Assembly (NCBI RefSeq): GCF_000517085.1
Contig: NZ_KI912107.1
Location: forward strand, 2,046,398 to 2,110,397
Direction: 5' to 3'
DNA: 64,000 nucleotides
Source: Saccharicrinis fermentans DSM 9555 = JCM 21142
GTDB lineage: Bacteria; Bacteroidota; Bacteroidia; Bacteroidales; Marinilabiliaceae
This document shows positions 1-9,106 of the stretch, piece by piece. A program made the translations under genes and the position numbers. Positions within the stretch are counted from its first letter, which is position 1, and every line of letters starts with the position of its first letter. The notes under the pieces were generated by a model. It saw nothing but the letters and a program-made list of their open reading frames with translations. It made no database searches and had not been told where the DNA came from.

Positions 1-1
1 T

Positions 2-994
2 TCATTGTTTTTGAGCATTCCGCACATGCCGTCATTTCAAAAAGATATGATGGGAAATATGTTAGAACAACAGCTGGAACAAATGGATGAAATAGAGAAA
101 GATGAAAAGTTGGTAAAAGCCGGAAAAGAAAGCTCTATCATATCAAACAGGTACATTCAGGATCTTTATCGTTTTTACAAGCTACACCCCCAACACGGTC
201 AGTTTGAAGACGTATTTTCCTGGAGAATGGATTTTTATAATAAATGTTTTTTTAAACAATTAACAGATGGCATTCATGAGTTAAGACAGATTGCAGAATT
301 CTTCTTCAAAAAAGAATATTACCAAGAAGCCTCCGAAGCCTTTTATTTAATAGCACAACAGAGTATCGATAACATTGAAGTTATTCAAAAATTAGCTTAT
401 TGTTATCAACAATTAGAAACATACAATGAAGCACTAAATAACTACTTAAAGGCAGATATATTAAAACCAGAACAACTCTGGACAACAAAAAAAATTGCTT
501 TAATGTATAAACTGTTAAAAAAACCACAGAAGGCGTTGGAGTATTATCGCATCGCAGAAAGGCTTAAACCTGAGGATTTGCACACCCAGGCTTCAATAGG
601 TAACTGCCACCTCGACCTAAAAGATTATTCTCAAGCCCTCAAATACTATTTTAAAGTAGAATATCTTGACCAGAAAAACACTAAGATATGGCGTCCTATT
701 GCATGGTGCTCTTTTGTAACCGGAAACTATGACCAAGCCGAGAAATATTACCAAAAACTACTCGCTACAAACTCCAGGACCTACGATTTAGTGAATATAG
801 GACATGTACTATGGTGCAAAAACAATCGTAAAGAGGCTTTAAAATATTACCAAAAGTCCATCTTACAAATGAAAAATAAAGATGTTTTTTTTGATACATT
901 CAAGGAAGACATACCTGTTCTTCAGAAAAATGGCATTGCCAAAGAAGATATACCAATGATGTTAGACCAATTAAAATATTTACTGGAAGAATAA
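2..994 (+). CDS. Tetratricopeptide repeat protein, 5' end outside window
   Basis: The reading frame is open to the left edge and the first in-frame start is only a TTG, so this is the C-terminal part of a longer protein. About 330 residues are visible. From roughly residue 90 to 300 it consists of helical 34-residue TPR units with the usual small/aromatic spacing (AYCYQQLETYNEALNNYLKA, then ALEYYRIAERLKPEDL, ALKYYFKVEYLDQKN). TPR proteins are scaffolds for protein contacts. No enzymatic motif, signal peptide or membrane segment is visible in this part. It is followed 13 bp later by a DUF3859 gene on the same strand, suggesting co-transcription. The specific partner is unknown. Confidence 0.85.
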   Translation, partial: SLFLSIPHMPSFQKDMMGNMLEQQLEQMDEIEKDEKLVKAGKESSIISNRYIQDLYRFYKLHPQHGQFEDVFSWRMDFYNKCFFKQLTDGIHELRQIAEFFFKKEYYQEASEAFYLIAQQSIDNIEVIQKLAYCYQQLETYNEALNNYLKADILKPEQLWTTKKIALMYKLLKKPQKALEYYRIAERLKPEDLHTQASIGNCHLDLKDYSQALKYYFKVEYLDQKNTKIWRPIAWCSFVTGNYDQAEKYYQKLLATNSRTYDLVNIGHVLWCKNNRKEALKYYQKSILQMKNKDVFFDTFKEDIPVLQKNGIAKEDIPMMLDQLKYLLEE

Positions 995-1007
995 GTCCGA
1001 GAACAAC

Positions 1008-1397
1008 ATGGCAAAAAAGAATATTGATTCAGAATTATATAGCTACGGTATCTATTCCAGCTGGGATCGTAGCTCCAAAGAACTACCAAAGCTAAAAAAA
1101 ATCACGGATGAGATACCATTACAACTGGATATTGAATTCGGATATGTCATACGATTACGCGGAGCAAAAGGCAAACGGATACAATATAAAATTGACCATC
1201 CACCTTTTCTTGACGAACAAGGATCACCTGCGGAACCATTTACAGGTGAATACTTTGTCAACTCAAACGATTATGAATTCTTTCTCGGCGATACCATTTG
1301 GGAACCCATTCATAACAAAAAAGGAGAATGGACATTGACCACCTGGCTAGACGGAAAAGTGCTGTATAAAAAATCCTTGTACGTAAAAGGAGTCTAA
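1008..1397 (+). CDS. DUF3859 domain protein
   Basis: A 129-residue soluble protein. The start SYGIYSSWDRSSKELPKL, the middle LDIEFGYVIRLRGAKGK, and the end FFLGDTIWEPIHNKKG followed by WTLTTWLDGK match my memory of DUF3859, a small beta-rich family of unknown function common in Bacteroidota. There is no signal peptide and no membrane segment. It starts 13 bp after the TPR gene and is probably in the same transcript. The ATG at 1008 is the only sensible start. Family assignment is from recall; function is not known. Confidence 0.8.
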   Translation: MAKKNIDSELYSYGIYSSWDRSSKELPKLKKITDEIPLQLDIEFGYVIRLRGAKGKRIQYKIDHPPFLDEQGSPAEPFTGEYFVNSNDYEFFLGDTIWEPIHNKKGEWTLTTWLDGKVLYKKSLYVKGV

Positions 1398-1404
1398 TAC
1401 TCCA

Positions 1405-1557
1405 TTAATTCAATACCACGGTAATTAAGAAAAAAGTAAATCCCAATAGCGCAATAACCAATAATACTTCAATTACAAAAAACCAAAATATTTTCCGCTT
1501 CAACCTTATGGTATTATCCTGCGTTTTCCCAAACATGTCCTTAAACTTTAGTTTCAT
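1405..1557 (-). CDS. Small single-pass membrane protein, 50 residues
   Basis: A short open frame on the minus strand, convergent with the DUF3859 gene and ending 7 bp from it. It translates as a basic head (MKLKFKDMFGKTQDNTIRLK, then RK) followed by one hydrophobic helix of about 24 residues (IFWFFVIEVLLVIALLGF continuing to LITVVLN) that runs to the C-terminus. The positive-inside pattern predicts a cytoplasmic N-terminus. No clear ribosome site is visible, which is usual in this phylum. No family recognised. The clean head-plus-helix composition argues for a real gene, but homologs would be needed to prove it. Confidence 0.55.
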   Translation of the reverse strand: MKLKFKDMFGKTQDNTIRLKRKIFWFFVIEVLLVIALLGFTFFLITVVLN

Positions 1558-1994
1558 AAATCCGAAAATTACTCTCTTTTATTATTTTAGGTAAGTCAAT
1601 TATGTATGCATGCTTTTTATTTAATCATACACTCATATTGTTAAGTAATAACTTGACTTTTCCAGTACACACTCCACTAAACTTTGTGCCCTTTTAGTGA
1701 AGCAAACTTTTTAAAACTATTAAAAAAAGAAACGCTTTACAAGTTAAAAAAACTTAATGATACATATACACACTATTTTTGGACGATTTGCATATACTTG
1801 GAGAAATAAAAATGAAATTCACCCCCCATATAAATGTTTTTTTTACCCCCGGTCTAAACTGCATCATCTTTCCAAATGCATGCCTTCCAACAGCTATTTC
1901 ATGCAATTTCAAAACCGATAGCATCAAGAACTCTCAATTCTAAAGGTCATTTTATTTAACAATACTACTTTATTCCATATAAAAAAAGATATTC

Positions 1995-2063
1995 TTTGGG
2001 AAACTATCTCCTTATTAAAAATTATTGAATATAGGTTTTTATAAATGTAACCTTCTATGTTTT
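1995..2063 (+). repeat. Dispersed repeat family R4, copy 1
   Basis: Shares the pattern GGGAA-ACT-TCCTTAT, AAAATTATTGAATAT, TATAAATGTAACC and CTATGTTTT with 19408-19476, and more loosely with 2204-2268. Similarity judged by eye; gaps are needed. Confidence 0.45.
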
Positions 2064-2108
2064 TCTAGCATAAGTTTTCAAGTTTAAACTGTAGATAATG
2101 ACTGCAAG

Positions 2109-2194
2109 AAAACTACTGTTTTTTTTGTCTTTGATAAGAAAGCTTCAAAGACAAGGCTTTCGATATTTTTAAAACCAAGGAGTTTACTGATTGT
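2109..2194 (+). repeat. Dispersed repeat family R3, copy 1
   Basis: Nearly identical to the reverse complement of 46935-47022. The core is GTCTTTGATAAGAAAGCTTC followed by AAAGACAAGGCTTTCGATAT and AAACCAAGGAGTTTACTGAT. Inside it GTCTTTGA and TCAAAGAC form a perfect 8 bp inverted repeat around a 10 nt loop. Confidence 0.8.
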
Positions 2195-2203
2195 TGTGTG
2201 TTT

Positions 2204-2268
2204 AAATGGGGATTATTCATTCATTAGAAATTGTTTAATCAGGGTATTGCTAAATTGTAAGCTCTCTT
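2204..2268 (+). repeat. Dispersed repeat family R4, copy 2
   Basis: Matches 19408-19476 at AAATGGG-ATTA-TCATT and near the end at AAATTGTAA-CTCT. Lies directly after the R3 copy, so two repeat families abut here. Confidence 0.5.
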
Positions 2269-2790
2269 AACTTACTTAAATTGGTGCTTAAGATTGAATG
2301 TTATGTTTTACAAAGTGAGAGAAATAGCAACAATCATCAACAAACAGAAATAAAAAATGATACAATTGCTAAAAGAACATCCCTATAGCAACAGGAAACT
2401 TCTTTGTTTTCAACAAGAAGTCTATAAAATGCAGCATTACTATTCTCTCAAATAGAACACTAATTGACCACCCACAGAACCAATACACCAATCACAATAA
2501 CACATTGAAAAAATAGAATCAGATTGGGAAATTCCCATTTGCCAATGCCATATCTTGACACAACCAAAGAAGATAATTTGTTCATAATAATAAAGTAGTA
2601 TGGTTTCCAATGCAAAGATTGTTATAATAAATAAGTTTTTCGATTAAAATATTATTCACTTAATGAAACCTATGCTTTTTCAAACGAAACACCTATTTTT
2701 ACAAATAAAACATAGAAACGTGATATTTTTAGATATATTTTTATTTAATTTATCATACCGATTTTTTGAATATATTATTTGTAAATTCAT

Positions 2791-3534
2791 ATGCTGAAGG
2801 CTGTAATTATAGACGATGAGATTTCTGCAAGATTAAGTATTGAAAAGATATTACAAATGTACCTCCATGACGTTATTGAAGTAGTAGCTTCGGGGGATAA
2901 TTTAACAGATGCAATTTCATTTATCAAACAATATTCACCGGATATTGTATTTTTAGACATAACAATGCCCCATCAGTCAGGGCTCGATCTCTTTAACTAC
3001 TTTGATACTATTAGTTTTGATGTGATTTTTATTACCGCGCATCAACAATATGCGGTGGATGCTGTTGGACTAGGTGCGTCGGGTTACTTATTAAAACCCA
3101 TTAAACCTAAACAAATTGTAGATGCCGTTTTAAAAATTAATTTAAAGAAAAATAGCACCTCCCCTTCACAATCACAAAACAACGACGCAGCATACAACAC
3201 ATGTAAACTCCTGGTCAACCACCAAAAAGGTGTTCATATAGTATCATACAATGAAATAAAAGCCATTGTTGCGGACGGAAATTATTGTAAAATATTTAAA
3301 ACATCCGGAGACCCATTATACGTATCCAGAACCATTGGAAGCATTGAAGAAAATTTACCTCAAAATCATTTTTTTAGAACACATAGATCCTGCATTGTAA
3401 ACTTAAACTATATTACCGAAATTGACAAAGAGAAAAACCTGATACTATTATCTAATATAGAAACCCCTTTGGCCTCGGCCAATTTAAAACCGTTGATCGA
3501 AGAACTATCTAAACTTGCCAATAATCACATTTAA
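2791..3534 (+). CDS. LytTR-family two-component response regulator
   Basis: A 247-residue receiver plus LytTR DNA-binding protein. The receiver (about 1-115) has the acidic cluster D8-D9-E10, the phospho-acceptor D57 in FLDITMP, T82 and K102 in YLLKPIKP. After a polar linker, the LytTR domain (about 138-240) shows the family pattern VDGNYCKIF... and the ending FFRTHRSCIVNLNYITEID. These regulators bind promoter repeats as dimers when phosphorylated, usually by a 5TM or LytS-type kinase. No kinase gene is adjacent, so it is an orphan here. It converges with the DUF4294 gene, leaving only 2 bp between the stop codons. Confidence 0.93.
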   Translation: MLKAVIIDDEISARLSIEKILQMYLHDVIEVVASGDNLTDAISFIKQYSPDIVFLDITMPHQSGLDLFNYFDTISFDVIFITAHQQYAVDAVGLGASGYLLKPIKPKQIVDAVLKINLKKNSTSPSQSQNNDAAYNTCKLLVNHQKGVHIVSYNEIKAIVADGNYCKIFKTSGDPLYVSRTIGSIEENLPQNHFFRTHRSCIVNLNYITEIDKEKNLILLSNIETPLASANLKPLIEELSKLANNHI

Positions 3535-3536
3535 GA

Positions 3537-4139
3537 TTATAACATTCCATTATCAATCATTAGAATAATATGCTCAATCATAGCATCATCTCCCTGTGCA
3601 TCGAATTCGGATTTTAAATTTGATCCGAATATTCGAGCCACGGATTGCCACATAAAGGCAGAAAACCCACCTTTCAAATCTTTAATTAACTGATAACTGG
3701 TATCACCTGTTTCCCTGTCGATTAATTTTATCAACATTCTACCCTGGGAATAGGTTAACTTCTTTAAAGGTTGCTCAAATTCATTAAACAACTCTTTTTC
3801 AGAATGTTTTATAAATTCCTTTCGCTTCTTCTTACCCTTAATAGTATCAAGCGAAACCGATATTTCATTCAATCGTTTTTGAGCCAATCGTGCGTAGGGT
3901 AGTGTCTTTTTTATATTTACCACCATACGGTTATAGCGGTAGCGCTGACGTTTATTTTTGAATTTCCAAGGAGGAACTACCTTTATCTCCCCAATATCAA
4001 CATGAGGCAAGGTATCTCCATCAATCAGTTTTTTATCTACATAATTGACAACAGCCTTAATAGAATCTTGCGATTGCCCATAAAGCTGCGAAACAGTGAC
4101 AAATAACAAAAACAATATAATATGACGAATAATATACAT
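3537..4139 (-). CDS. DUF4294 secreted protein
   Basis: The start is set at the internal Met (MYIIRHIILFLLFVTVSQLY), which gives a classic signal peptide; the upstream ATG at 4172 would bury it behind 11 residues. The mature protein carries the recognisable run GEIKVVPPWKFKNKRQRYRY and LPYARLAQKRL, matching DUF4294, a Bacteroidota periplasmic family of unknown function. The basic middle (KGKKKRKEF) and helical C-terminus are typical. Expected location is periplasm. It stands alone between the convergent LytTR gene and a MITE-like repeat. Confidence 0.8.
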   Translation of the reverse strand: MYIIRHIILFLLFVTVSQLYGQSQDSIKAVVNYVDKKLIDGDTLPHVDIGEIKVVPPWKFKNKRQRYRYNRMVVNIKKTLPYARLAQKRLNEISVSLDTIKGKKKRKEFIKHSEKELFNEFEQPLKKLTYSQGRMLIKLIDRETGDTSYQLIKDLKGGFSAFMWQSVARIFGSNLKSEFDAQGDDAMIEHIILMIDNGML

Positions 4140-4246
4140 ATCCTGCAACGTGTATTTGAATAACGTAATCATTTAATATCGGTTGCATTTGTAAAGTCTT
4201 TTTTTTTAAACACCAGCATTTCATAAAAAAACCGGCCTTATCAAAC

Positions 4247-4409
4247 TCGGATGATGCATTAGAACTTCGTCGTAAGAATTAAAAGTACAATCAATCCAGA
4301 ACTTGTTGAAATGAAACATAGCACCGCAATGGTGAATTAAAACAAATCAACTTACATCCTGATTGACAATAACTTAAATTCGCAATTGCTTTTCTAATGC
4401 ATTTTCCGA
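4247..4409 (+). repeat. MITE-like repeat family R1, full copy A
   Basis: 163 bp with imperfect terminal inverted repeats: left TCGGATGATGCATTAGAA, right TTCTAATGCATTTTCCGA, 16 of 18 positions complementary. The interior is homologous along its length to 57402-57564. No open frame inside. It fills most of the spacer between DUF4294 and ychF. No target duplication is obvious. Confidence 0.8.
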
Positions 4410-4456
4410 CTTAAAGACCGGTTAAAATATCAATATAGTAATACTACTCCCTACTA

Positions 4457-5557
4457 CTATACATTAAATCTAAAATGCATAATATCTCCATCCTGCACCA
4501 CATATTCTTTTCCTTCAATACTCATCTTACCGGCTTCCTTACAACCTAACTCCGATTTATATTGTACAAAATCACTGTATTTGATTACTTCGGCTCGAAT
4601 AAAACCTTTTTCAAAGTCAGAGTGAATAACACCCGCAGCCTGCGGTGCAACTGCGCCTTTAGGATAGGTCCATGCACGCACTTCTTTCACACCCGCAGTA
4701 AAATATGTTTCTAAATTCAACAGTCTGTATGCAGAGCGGATTAACTTGGCAACGCCCGATTCCTTCAGACCTATATCTTCCAGAAACATTTGACGCTCTT
4801 CATAAGAATCCAACTCTGCAATATCGGCTTCTGTCTGCGCCGCAATAATTAACACTTCTGCATTTTCATCAGCAACTGCATTTTTAACGGCATCAACATA
4901 ACTATTACCATCAATAACCGATGCCTCGTCAACATTGCACACATAAAGAATAGGTTTATTTGTCAATAACCATAGATCATGAGCTACTTTCTCCTGCGTA
5001 TCTGTCAGCTCTACAGAACGAGCGGACTTACCTGATTCCAGTGCTTCTTTATATAAATAAAGCACTTCTACCAACTTCTTCATTTCAGGATCCTTGGAAG
5101 ATTTGGCTGCTTTTTCCGACTTCTGTAGCCTGGCTTCAACCGTTTCCAAATCCTTTAACTGAAGCTCCATATCAATCACTTCCTTATCGCGAACAGGATC
5201 TACAGAACCATCCACATGGGTAATATTATCGTTATCGAAACAACGTAAAACATGAATGATAGCATCTGTCTCACGTATGTTGGACAAGAATTTATTACCT
5301 AAACCTTCGCCCTTGCTTGCGCCTTTCACTAATCCCGCAATATCAACAATCTCAACGGTTGCAGGCAACACCCTTTGTGGCTGAACTAATTCTTCCAATT
5401 TAACCAACCGCTCATCGGGTACAGTAATAACCCCAACGTTCGGTTCTATGGTACAAAAAGGAAAGTTAGCCGACTGCGCTTTAGCATTCGATAGACAATT
5501 AAACAAGGTTGATTTACCTACATTGGGTAAACCTACGATTCCACATTGTAATCCCAT
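4457..5557 (-). CDS. ychF: Redox-regulated ATPase / GTPase YchF
   Basis: A 366-residue Obg-family P-loop NTPase of normal length. G1 is GLPNVGKST (9-17), G3 is [10 protein letters not shown] (72-81), and the family-specific G4 variant is NVDE near 210, which underlies the ATP rather than GTP preference of YchF/OLA1. A coiled coil occupies about 130-200, and a C-terminal TGS domain ends in the conserved [20 protein letters not shown]. YchF associates with ribosomes and influences oxidative-stress responses. The ATG at 5557 gives the family's usual MGLQCGIVG start. It is monocistronic here. Confidence 0.97.
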   Translation of the reverse strand: MGLQCGIVGLPNVGKSTLFNCLSNAKAQSANFPFCTIEPNVGVITVPDERLVKLEELVQPQRVLPATVEIVDIAGLVKGASKGEGLGNKFLSNIRETDAIIHVLRCFDNDNITHVDGSVDPVRDKEVIDMELQLKDLETVEARLQKSEKAAKSSKDPEMKKLVEVLYLYKEALESGKSARSVELTDTQEKVAHDLWLLTNKPILYVCNVDEASVIDGNSYVDAVKNAVADENAEVLIIAAQTEADIAELDSYEERQMFLEDIGLKESGVAKLIRSAYRLLNLETYFTAGVKEVRAWTYPKGAVAPQAAGVIHSDFEKGFIRAEVIKYSDFVQYKSELGCKEAGKMSIEGKEYVVQDGDIMHFRFNV

Positions 5558-5754
5558 TTTTATATTAATTTCAGTGTCACTGTTGTCAAAAAAAATTTGT
5601 GCAAAAGTACATCAAATTTTTGGGTTGATAAAATTAGACCGCACTATATCCTTATTCAAAAGACAAAAGAGACAGAAACAAAGAAACACAAACTCGCTAC
5701 ACTCAAACTAATTTATTGTTAAAAATATTATTCAAACCAAACTTAAAAAATAAG

Positions 5755-7269
5755 TTACAAAATAGTAGAGTGAAATTCATCGAATTCTCCCTGATTCAAA
5801 AATTCAAGGGCGGCTTCCATCTCCTTATACATAATTTTATCCTCCTTCACAAAAGGCACATACGCTCTAAAAGCGGCTAAAAAACCCTCCAGATAAGGTG
5901 AAGTTTTCATCGGCCTTCTGAATTCAATAGCCTGAGCTGCATTTAATAACTCCACAGCCAACACACGTTCTACATTAATAGCAATCTTAAGCGCCTTTGT
6001 GGCCGCATTACCTCCCATACTCACATGGTCTTCTTGTTCATTCGATGACGGTATGGAGTCCACCGACGAAGGAGTAGCCATTTGTTTATTTAAACTTACA
6101 ATGGATGCCGCTGCATACTGAGGAATCATAAATCCAGAATTCAATCCTGGATTGGCCACTAAAAACTCGGGCAAGTCTCTTTCTCCGGATATCAGGCGAT
6201 AAGTTCTTCGCTCCGAAATACTGCCTATTTCAGCCATGGCAATACTTAAGAAATCCAAGGCTAAAGCCAATGGTTCACCATGAAAGTTACCTCCTGACAA
6301 AATCATTTCCTCATCAGGAAAGACTATTGGATTATCGGTCACTGAATTAATTTCGGTATAGACAACACCAGCCACGTAATTGATAGCGTCTTTAATAGCA
6401 CCGTGCACCTGAGGAACACAACGAAATGAATAAGGATCTTGAACTTGCTTATTGGCCTGATTTAATATTTCACTGCCCTGCAATAAGGCAGTGATATTTT
6501 TGGCCGTTTCCAATTGGCCGGGATGAGGTCTAAGTACATGTAGTTGTTCTTTAAAGGGATCTATCCTGCCATTAAAAGCATCAATAGATAAGGCTGCAAT
6601 AATATCGGCATACTTCGAAAGACGGAAAGTTTTTAATAAGGTATAGACAGCATGAGCGCTCATAAACTGCGTACCATTGAGTAATGCCAATCCTTCTTTT
6701 GCCTCCAGTGTAATTGGCTTCCATCCTTGCATCTTTAACATTTGAGCAGCACTCATAGTTTTCCCTTTGAAAAAAACCTCACCATAACCTATCAATGGCA
6801 AAAAAAGATGTGCCAGTGGAGCTAAATCTCCCGATGCCCCAAGCGATCCCTGTTCCAATACCACCGGATAAATTTGATGATTGTAGAAATCCAGAATTCG
6901 CTGTACTGTTTGAAGCTGAACACCAGACTTCCCCATACTTAATGCATGTGCTTTTAACAAAAGCATTGATCGCACCACTTCACGAGGTATTTCATTCCCG
7001 GCTCCACAAGCATGACTGATCAATAAGTTTTTCTGCAATTTACTCAAATCCTTTTTTGAGATGGGTTTATTGTGCAAAGCTCCAAACCCGGTATTGATAC
7101 CATATACCGGACCATCATGCTTATCTAAATAGTCATCTAAAAAATTCTTGCATGATTGAATAAGTTCTTTGGACTCCTCCGAAAGCTCAACCACAATATT
7201 CTGGTGCAGTAGCTCGTCTATCTTTTCAAATGTCAGAGGTTGAGGTGTTATATAATGCTTATTTTCCAT
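5755..7269 (-). CDS. hutH: Histidine ammonia-lyase
   Basis: The start is placed at Met-9 of the open frame (MENKHYITPQ), giving 504 residues, the usual family length. The self-cyclising Ala-Ser-Gly triad that forms the MIO cofactor is at 145-147 (GSLGASGDLAPLAH). Y56 lies in YGINTGFG, the substrate-selectivity pair is S85-H86 (LLISHACGAG), and the C-terminal half has SSNEQEDHVSMGGNA. The SH pair and QEDH motif favour histidine over tyrosine or phenylalanine. The reaction is L-histidine to urocanate plus ammonia. hutU, hutI and ftcD are not adjacent, so the catabolic pathway must be encoded elsewhere, or the enzyme has a separate role. Confidence 0.93.
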   Translation of the reverse strand: MENKHYITPQPLTFEKIDELLHQNIVVELSEESKELIQSCKNFLDDYLDKHDGPVYGINTGFGALHNKPISKKDLSKLQKNLLISHACGAGNEIPREVVRSMLLLKAHALSMGKSGVQLQTVQRILDFYNHQIYPVVLEQGSLGASGDLAPLAHLFLPLIGYGEVFFKGKTMSAAQMLKMQGWKPITLEAKEGLALLNGTQFMSAHAVYTLLKTFRLSKYADIIAALSIDAFNGRIDPFKEQLHVLRPHPGQLETAKNITALLQGSEILNQANKQVQDPYSFRCVPQVHGAIKDAINYVAGVVYTEINSVTDNPIVFPDEEMILSGGNFHGEPLALALDFLSIAMAEIGSISERRTYRLISGERDLPEFLVANPGLNSGFMIPQYAAASIVSLNKQMATPSSVDSIPSSNEQEDHVSMGGNAATKALKIAINVERVLAVELLNAAQAIEFRRPMKTSPYLEGFLAAFRAYVPFVKEDKIMYKEMEAALEFLNQGEFDEFHSTIL

Positions 7270-7412
7270 TTTCTTTGATTTTTTGAATAACAAATACTAA
7301 TCTATCCAACAAGGAATAATACAATCAAAAAAATGAAATCATGGAAAGCGGATATCACCTCCAAAAGAAATAAGATGATGACGAATATTTTTAAGTATTC
7401 TACCCATAATAA

Positions 7413-7440
7413 GCACGAGTCAAACATTTAAGACTCGTGC
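7413..7440 (-). terminator. Hairpin terminator after hisS
   Basis: Perfect 9 bp stem GCACGAGTC / GACTCGTGC around a 10 nt AT loop, 22 bp beyond the hisS stop, followed on the minus strand by a short T-rich run. Confidence 0.65.
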
Positions 7441-7461
7441 AAACTAAGTAAAATACTTCAT

Positions 7462-8823
7462 TTAGGCGATGACATTAATCACCTCTTCCACAGTCAGTAA
7501 TTGCTGTTCGCCTGTGGTCATATTTTTCAAGGTAAGTTTTCCTTGGTTCATCTCATCTTCACCTGCCATAGCCACAAATGCAATAGCCTTTTTGTTGGCA
7601 TAAGTCATCTGTTTCTTCATTTTGGCTGCATCAGGATATAACTCCGCATTGATGCCGGCCTTACGAATTTTTTGCAAGTTTTTTAATGAATACAAGGCTT
7701 CTTTTTCTCCAAAATTCACAAATAATAACTGGGTTGAAACAATAGATTCTTTAGGATAAAGATCCAACTGATTCATAACATCATAAATACGATCTGCTCC
7801 AAAAGAAATACCCACACCAGAAACATCTTTTAAGCCAAAGATACCTGTCAAATCATCATATCTACCTCCACCAGTGATACTGCCAATCTGCACATCCAAG
7901 GCTTTCACTTCGAAGATAGCTCCGGTATAATAATTTAAACCCCTGGCCAAGGTCAAATCTAGCTCTACCTCCGTGGATATATCCAAAGAAGCCAGGTATG
8001 CAAAAACAGTTTCTATTTCTTCAACACCTTTTAAACCAACTTCGGAATGCGCAAATACAGTTTTTAGGGTAGCTATTTTTTCTTGATTTGTTCCCGTTAA
8101 ATTGATGATTGGTTGCAATTGATCTACAGCTTCACGAGGCAATCCTTTCTGTTCCAACTCCTCATTAACCTTCTCAATACCAATCTTATCCAACTTATCA
8201 ATAGCCACAGTAATATCTACGATTTTATCCGCTGCTCCAATAATCTCGGCAATACCACTTAATATCTTACGGTTATTCATCTTAACCAACACCTGAATAT
8301 TTAAAGCCTGATACACATCATCCACAATTTGTATCAGCTCCACCTCATTCATTAAGGAATTTGATCCCACAACATCTACATCGCACTGAAAAAACTCCCT
8401 ATAGCGTCCTTTCTGTGGTCTATCCGCCCTCCAAACTGGTTGAATTTGATATCGCTTAAACGGAAAGGTAATCTCATTCTGGTGCTGCACTACAAAACGT
8501 GCGAAAGGCACCGTTAAATCATAACGAAGTCCTTTCTCCGATATTTGAGAGGTGATCTTTACCGAGTTTTTTTCGCTTAAAGAATGTGGGTCAGCCTTGG
8601 CTAAAAAATCACCTGAATTCAGTATCTTAAAAAGAAGCTTATCTCCTTCCTCACCATATTTTCCCATGAGGGTGGATAAATTCTCCATTGCTGGTGTCTC
8701 AATGGCCTGGTAACCATATTTTAAAAATACCGATTTAATGGTATCAAAAATAAAATTTCTTTTTGCCATTTCAACCGGTGAAAAATCTCTTGTTCCTTTT
8801 GGTATAGTGGGTTTTTGAGCCAT
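7462..8823 (-). CDS. hisS: Histidine-tRNA ligase
   Basis: A class II aminoacyl-tRNA synthetase that charges tRNA-His. The start is set at [16 protein letters not shown] (position 8823) because GTRDFSP opens all HisRS; the ten extra codons upstream are unlikely. Visible motifs are motif 2 ([11 protein letters not shown] and [14 protein letters not shown]), the HisRS signature [12 protein letters not shown], and motif 3 (GGGRYDDL, then [11 protein letters not shown]). The C-terminal anticodon-binding domain is about 360-453. Length 453 residues is normal. It has its own terminator and lies upstream of hutH, though the two share only histidine as a theme. Confidence 0.97.
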   Translation of the reverse strand: MAQKPTIPKGTRDFSPVEMAKRNFIFDTIKSVFLKYGYQAIETPAMENLSTLMGKYGEEGDKLLFKILNSGDFLAKADPHSLSEKNSVKITSQISEKGLRYDLTVPFARFVVQHQNEITFPFKRYQIQPVWRADRPQKGRYREFFQCDVDVVGSNSLMNEVELIQIVDDVYQALNIQVLVKMNNRKILSGIAEIIGAADKIVDITVAIDKLDKIGIEKVNEELEQKGLPREAVDQLQPIINLTGTNQEKIATLKTVFAHSEVGLKGVEEIETVFAYLASLDISTEVELDLTLARGLNYYTGAIFEVKALDVQIGSITGGGRYDDLTGIFGLKDVSGVGISFGADRIYDVMNQLDLYPKESIVSTQLLFVNFGEKEALYSLKNLQKIRKAGINAELYPDAAKMKKQMTYANKKAIAFVAMAGEDEMNQGKLTLKNMTTGEQQLLTVEEVINVIA

Positions 8824-9106
8824 CTTGTAATTATTTTTTTTATTGAGACGCAAAGTTATTTAATTATTTTAAACTTATATCAGTTCCGATTATAAAACAA
8901 ATAGACACCGCCCCAATAGCTGCAAAAATACACCTAGTTGGCATGAATCAAATATATTCGTCTAAGAAAAGGAATAACAAACAAACAAAAACATAAAGTT
9001 CACCACTTAAACAAAACCAATCAGAAGTTTTAAGGTAAAAACATATAACCGATAGAAGAATTGAACAGATCCTGCATCTCTGTACAGAAAATTAACGAAG
9101 GGATAG

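Larger units (their letters stand above)
1558..2790. other. 1.2 kb intergenic region with dispersed repeats
   Basis: No convincing gene on either strand. Very AT-rich. It holds one copy of a roughly 86 bp repeat (2109-2194) that recurs inverted near 47 kb, and two degenerate copies (1995-2063, 2204-2268) of a repeat that also occurs at 19.4 kb. The last 100 bp should contain the promoter of the LytTR regulator, but I could not place a confident -7 box. Confidence 0.6.

Noticed and set aside
2357-2455. 32-codon frame in the long repeat-rich gap
   Set aside because: No support from composition or similarity; AT-rich spacer gives such frames by chance.
5755-7269. Tyrosine ammonia-lyase of a flexirubin or aryl-polyene cluster
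   Set aside because: Selectivity pair is SH and the QEDH motif is present, and no polyene genes surround it.
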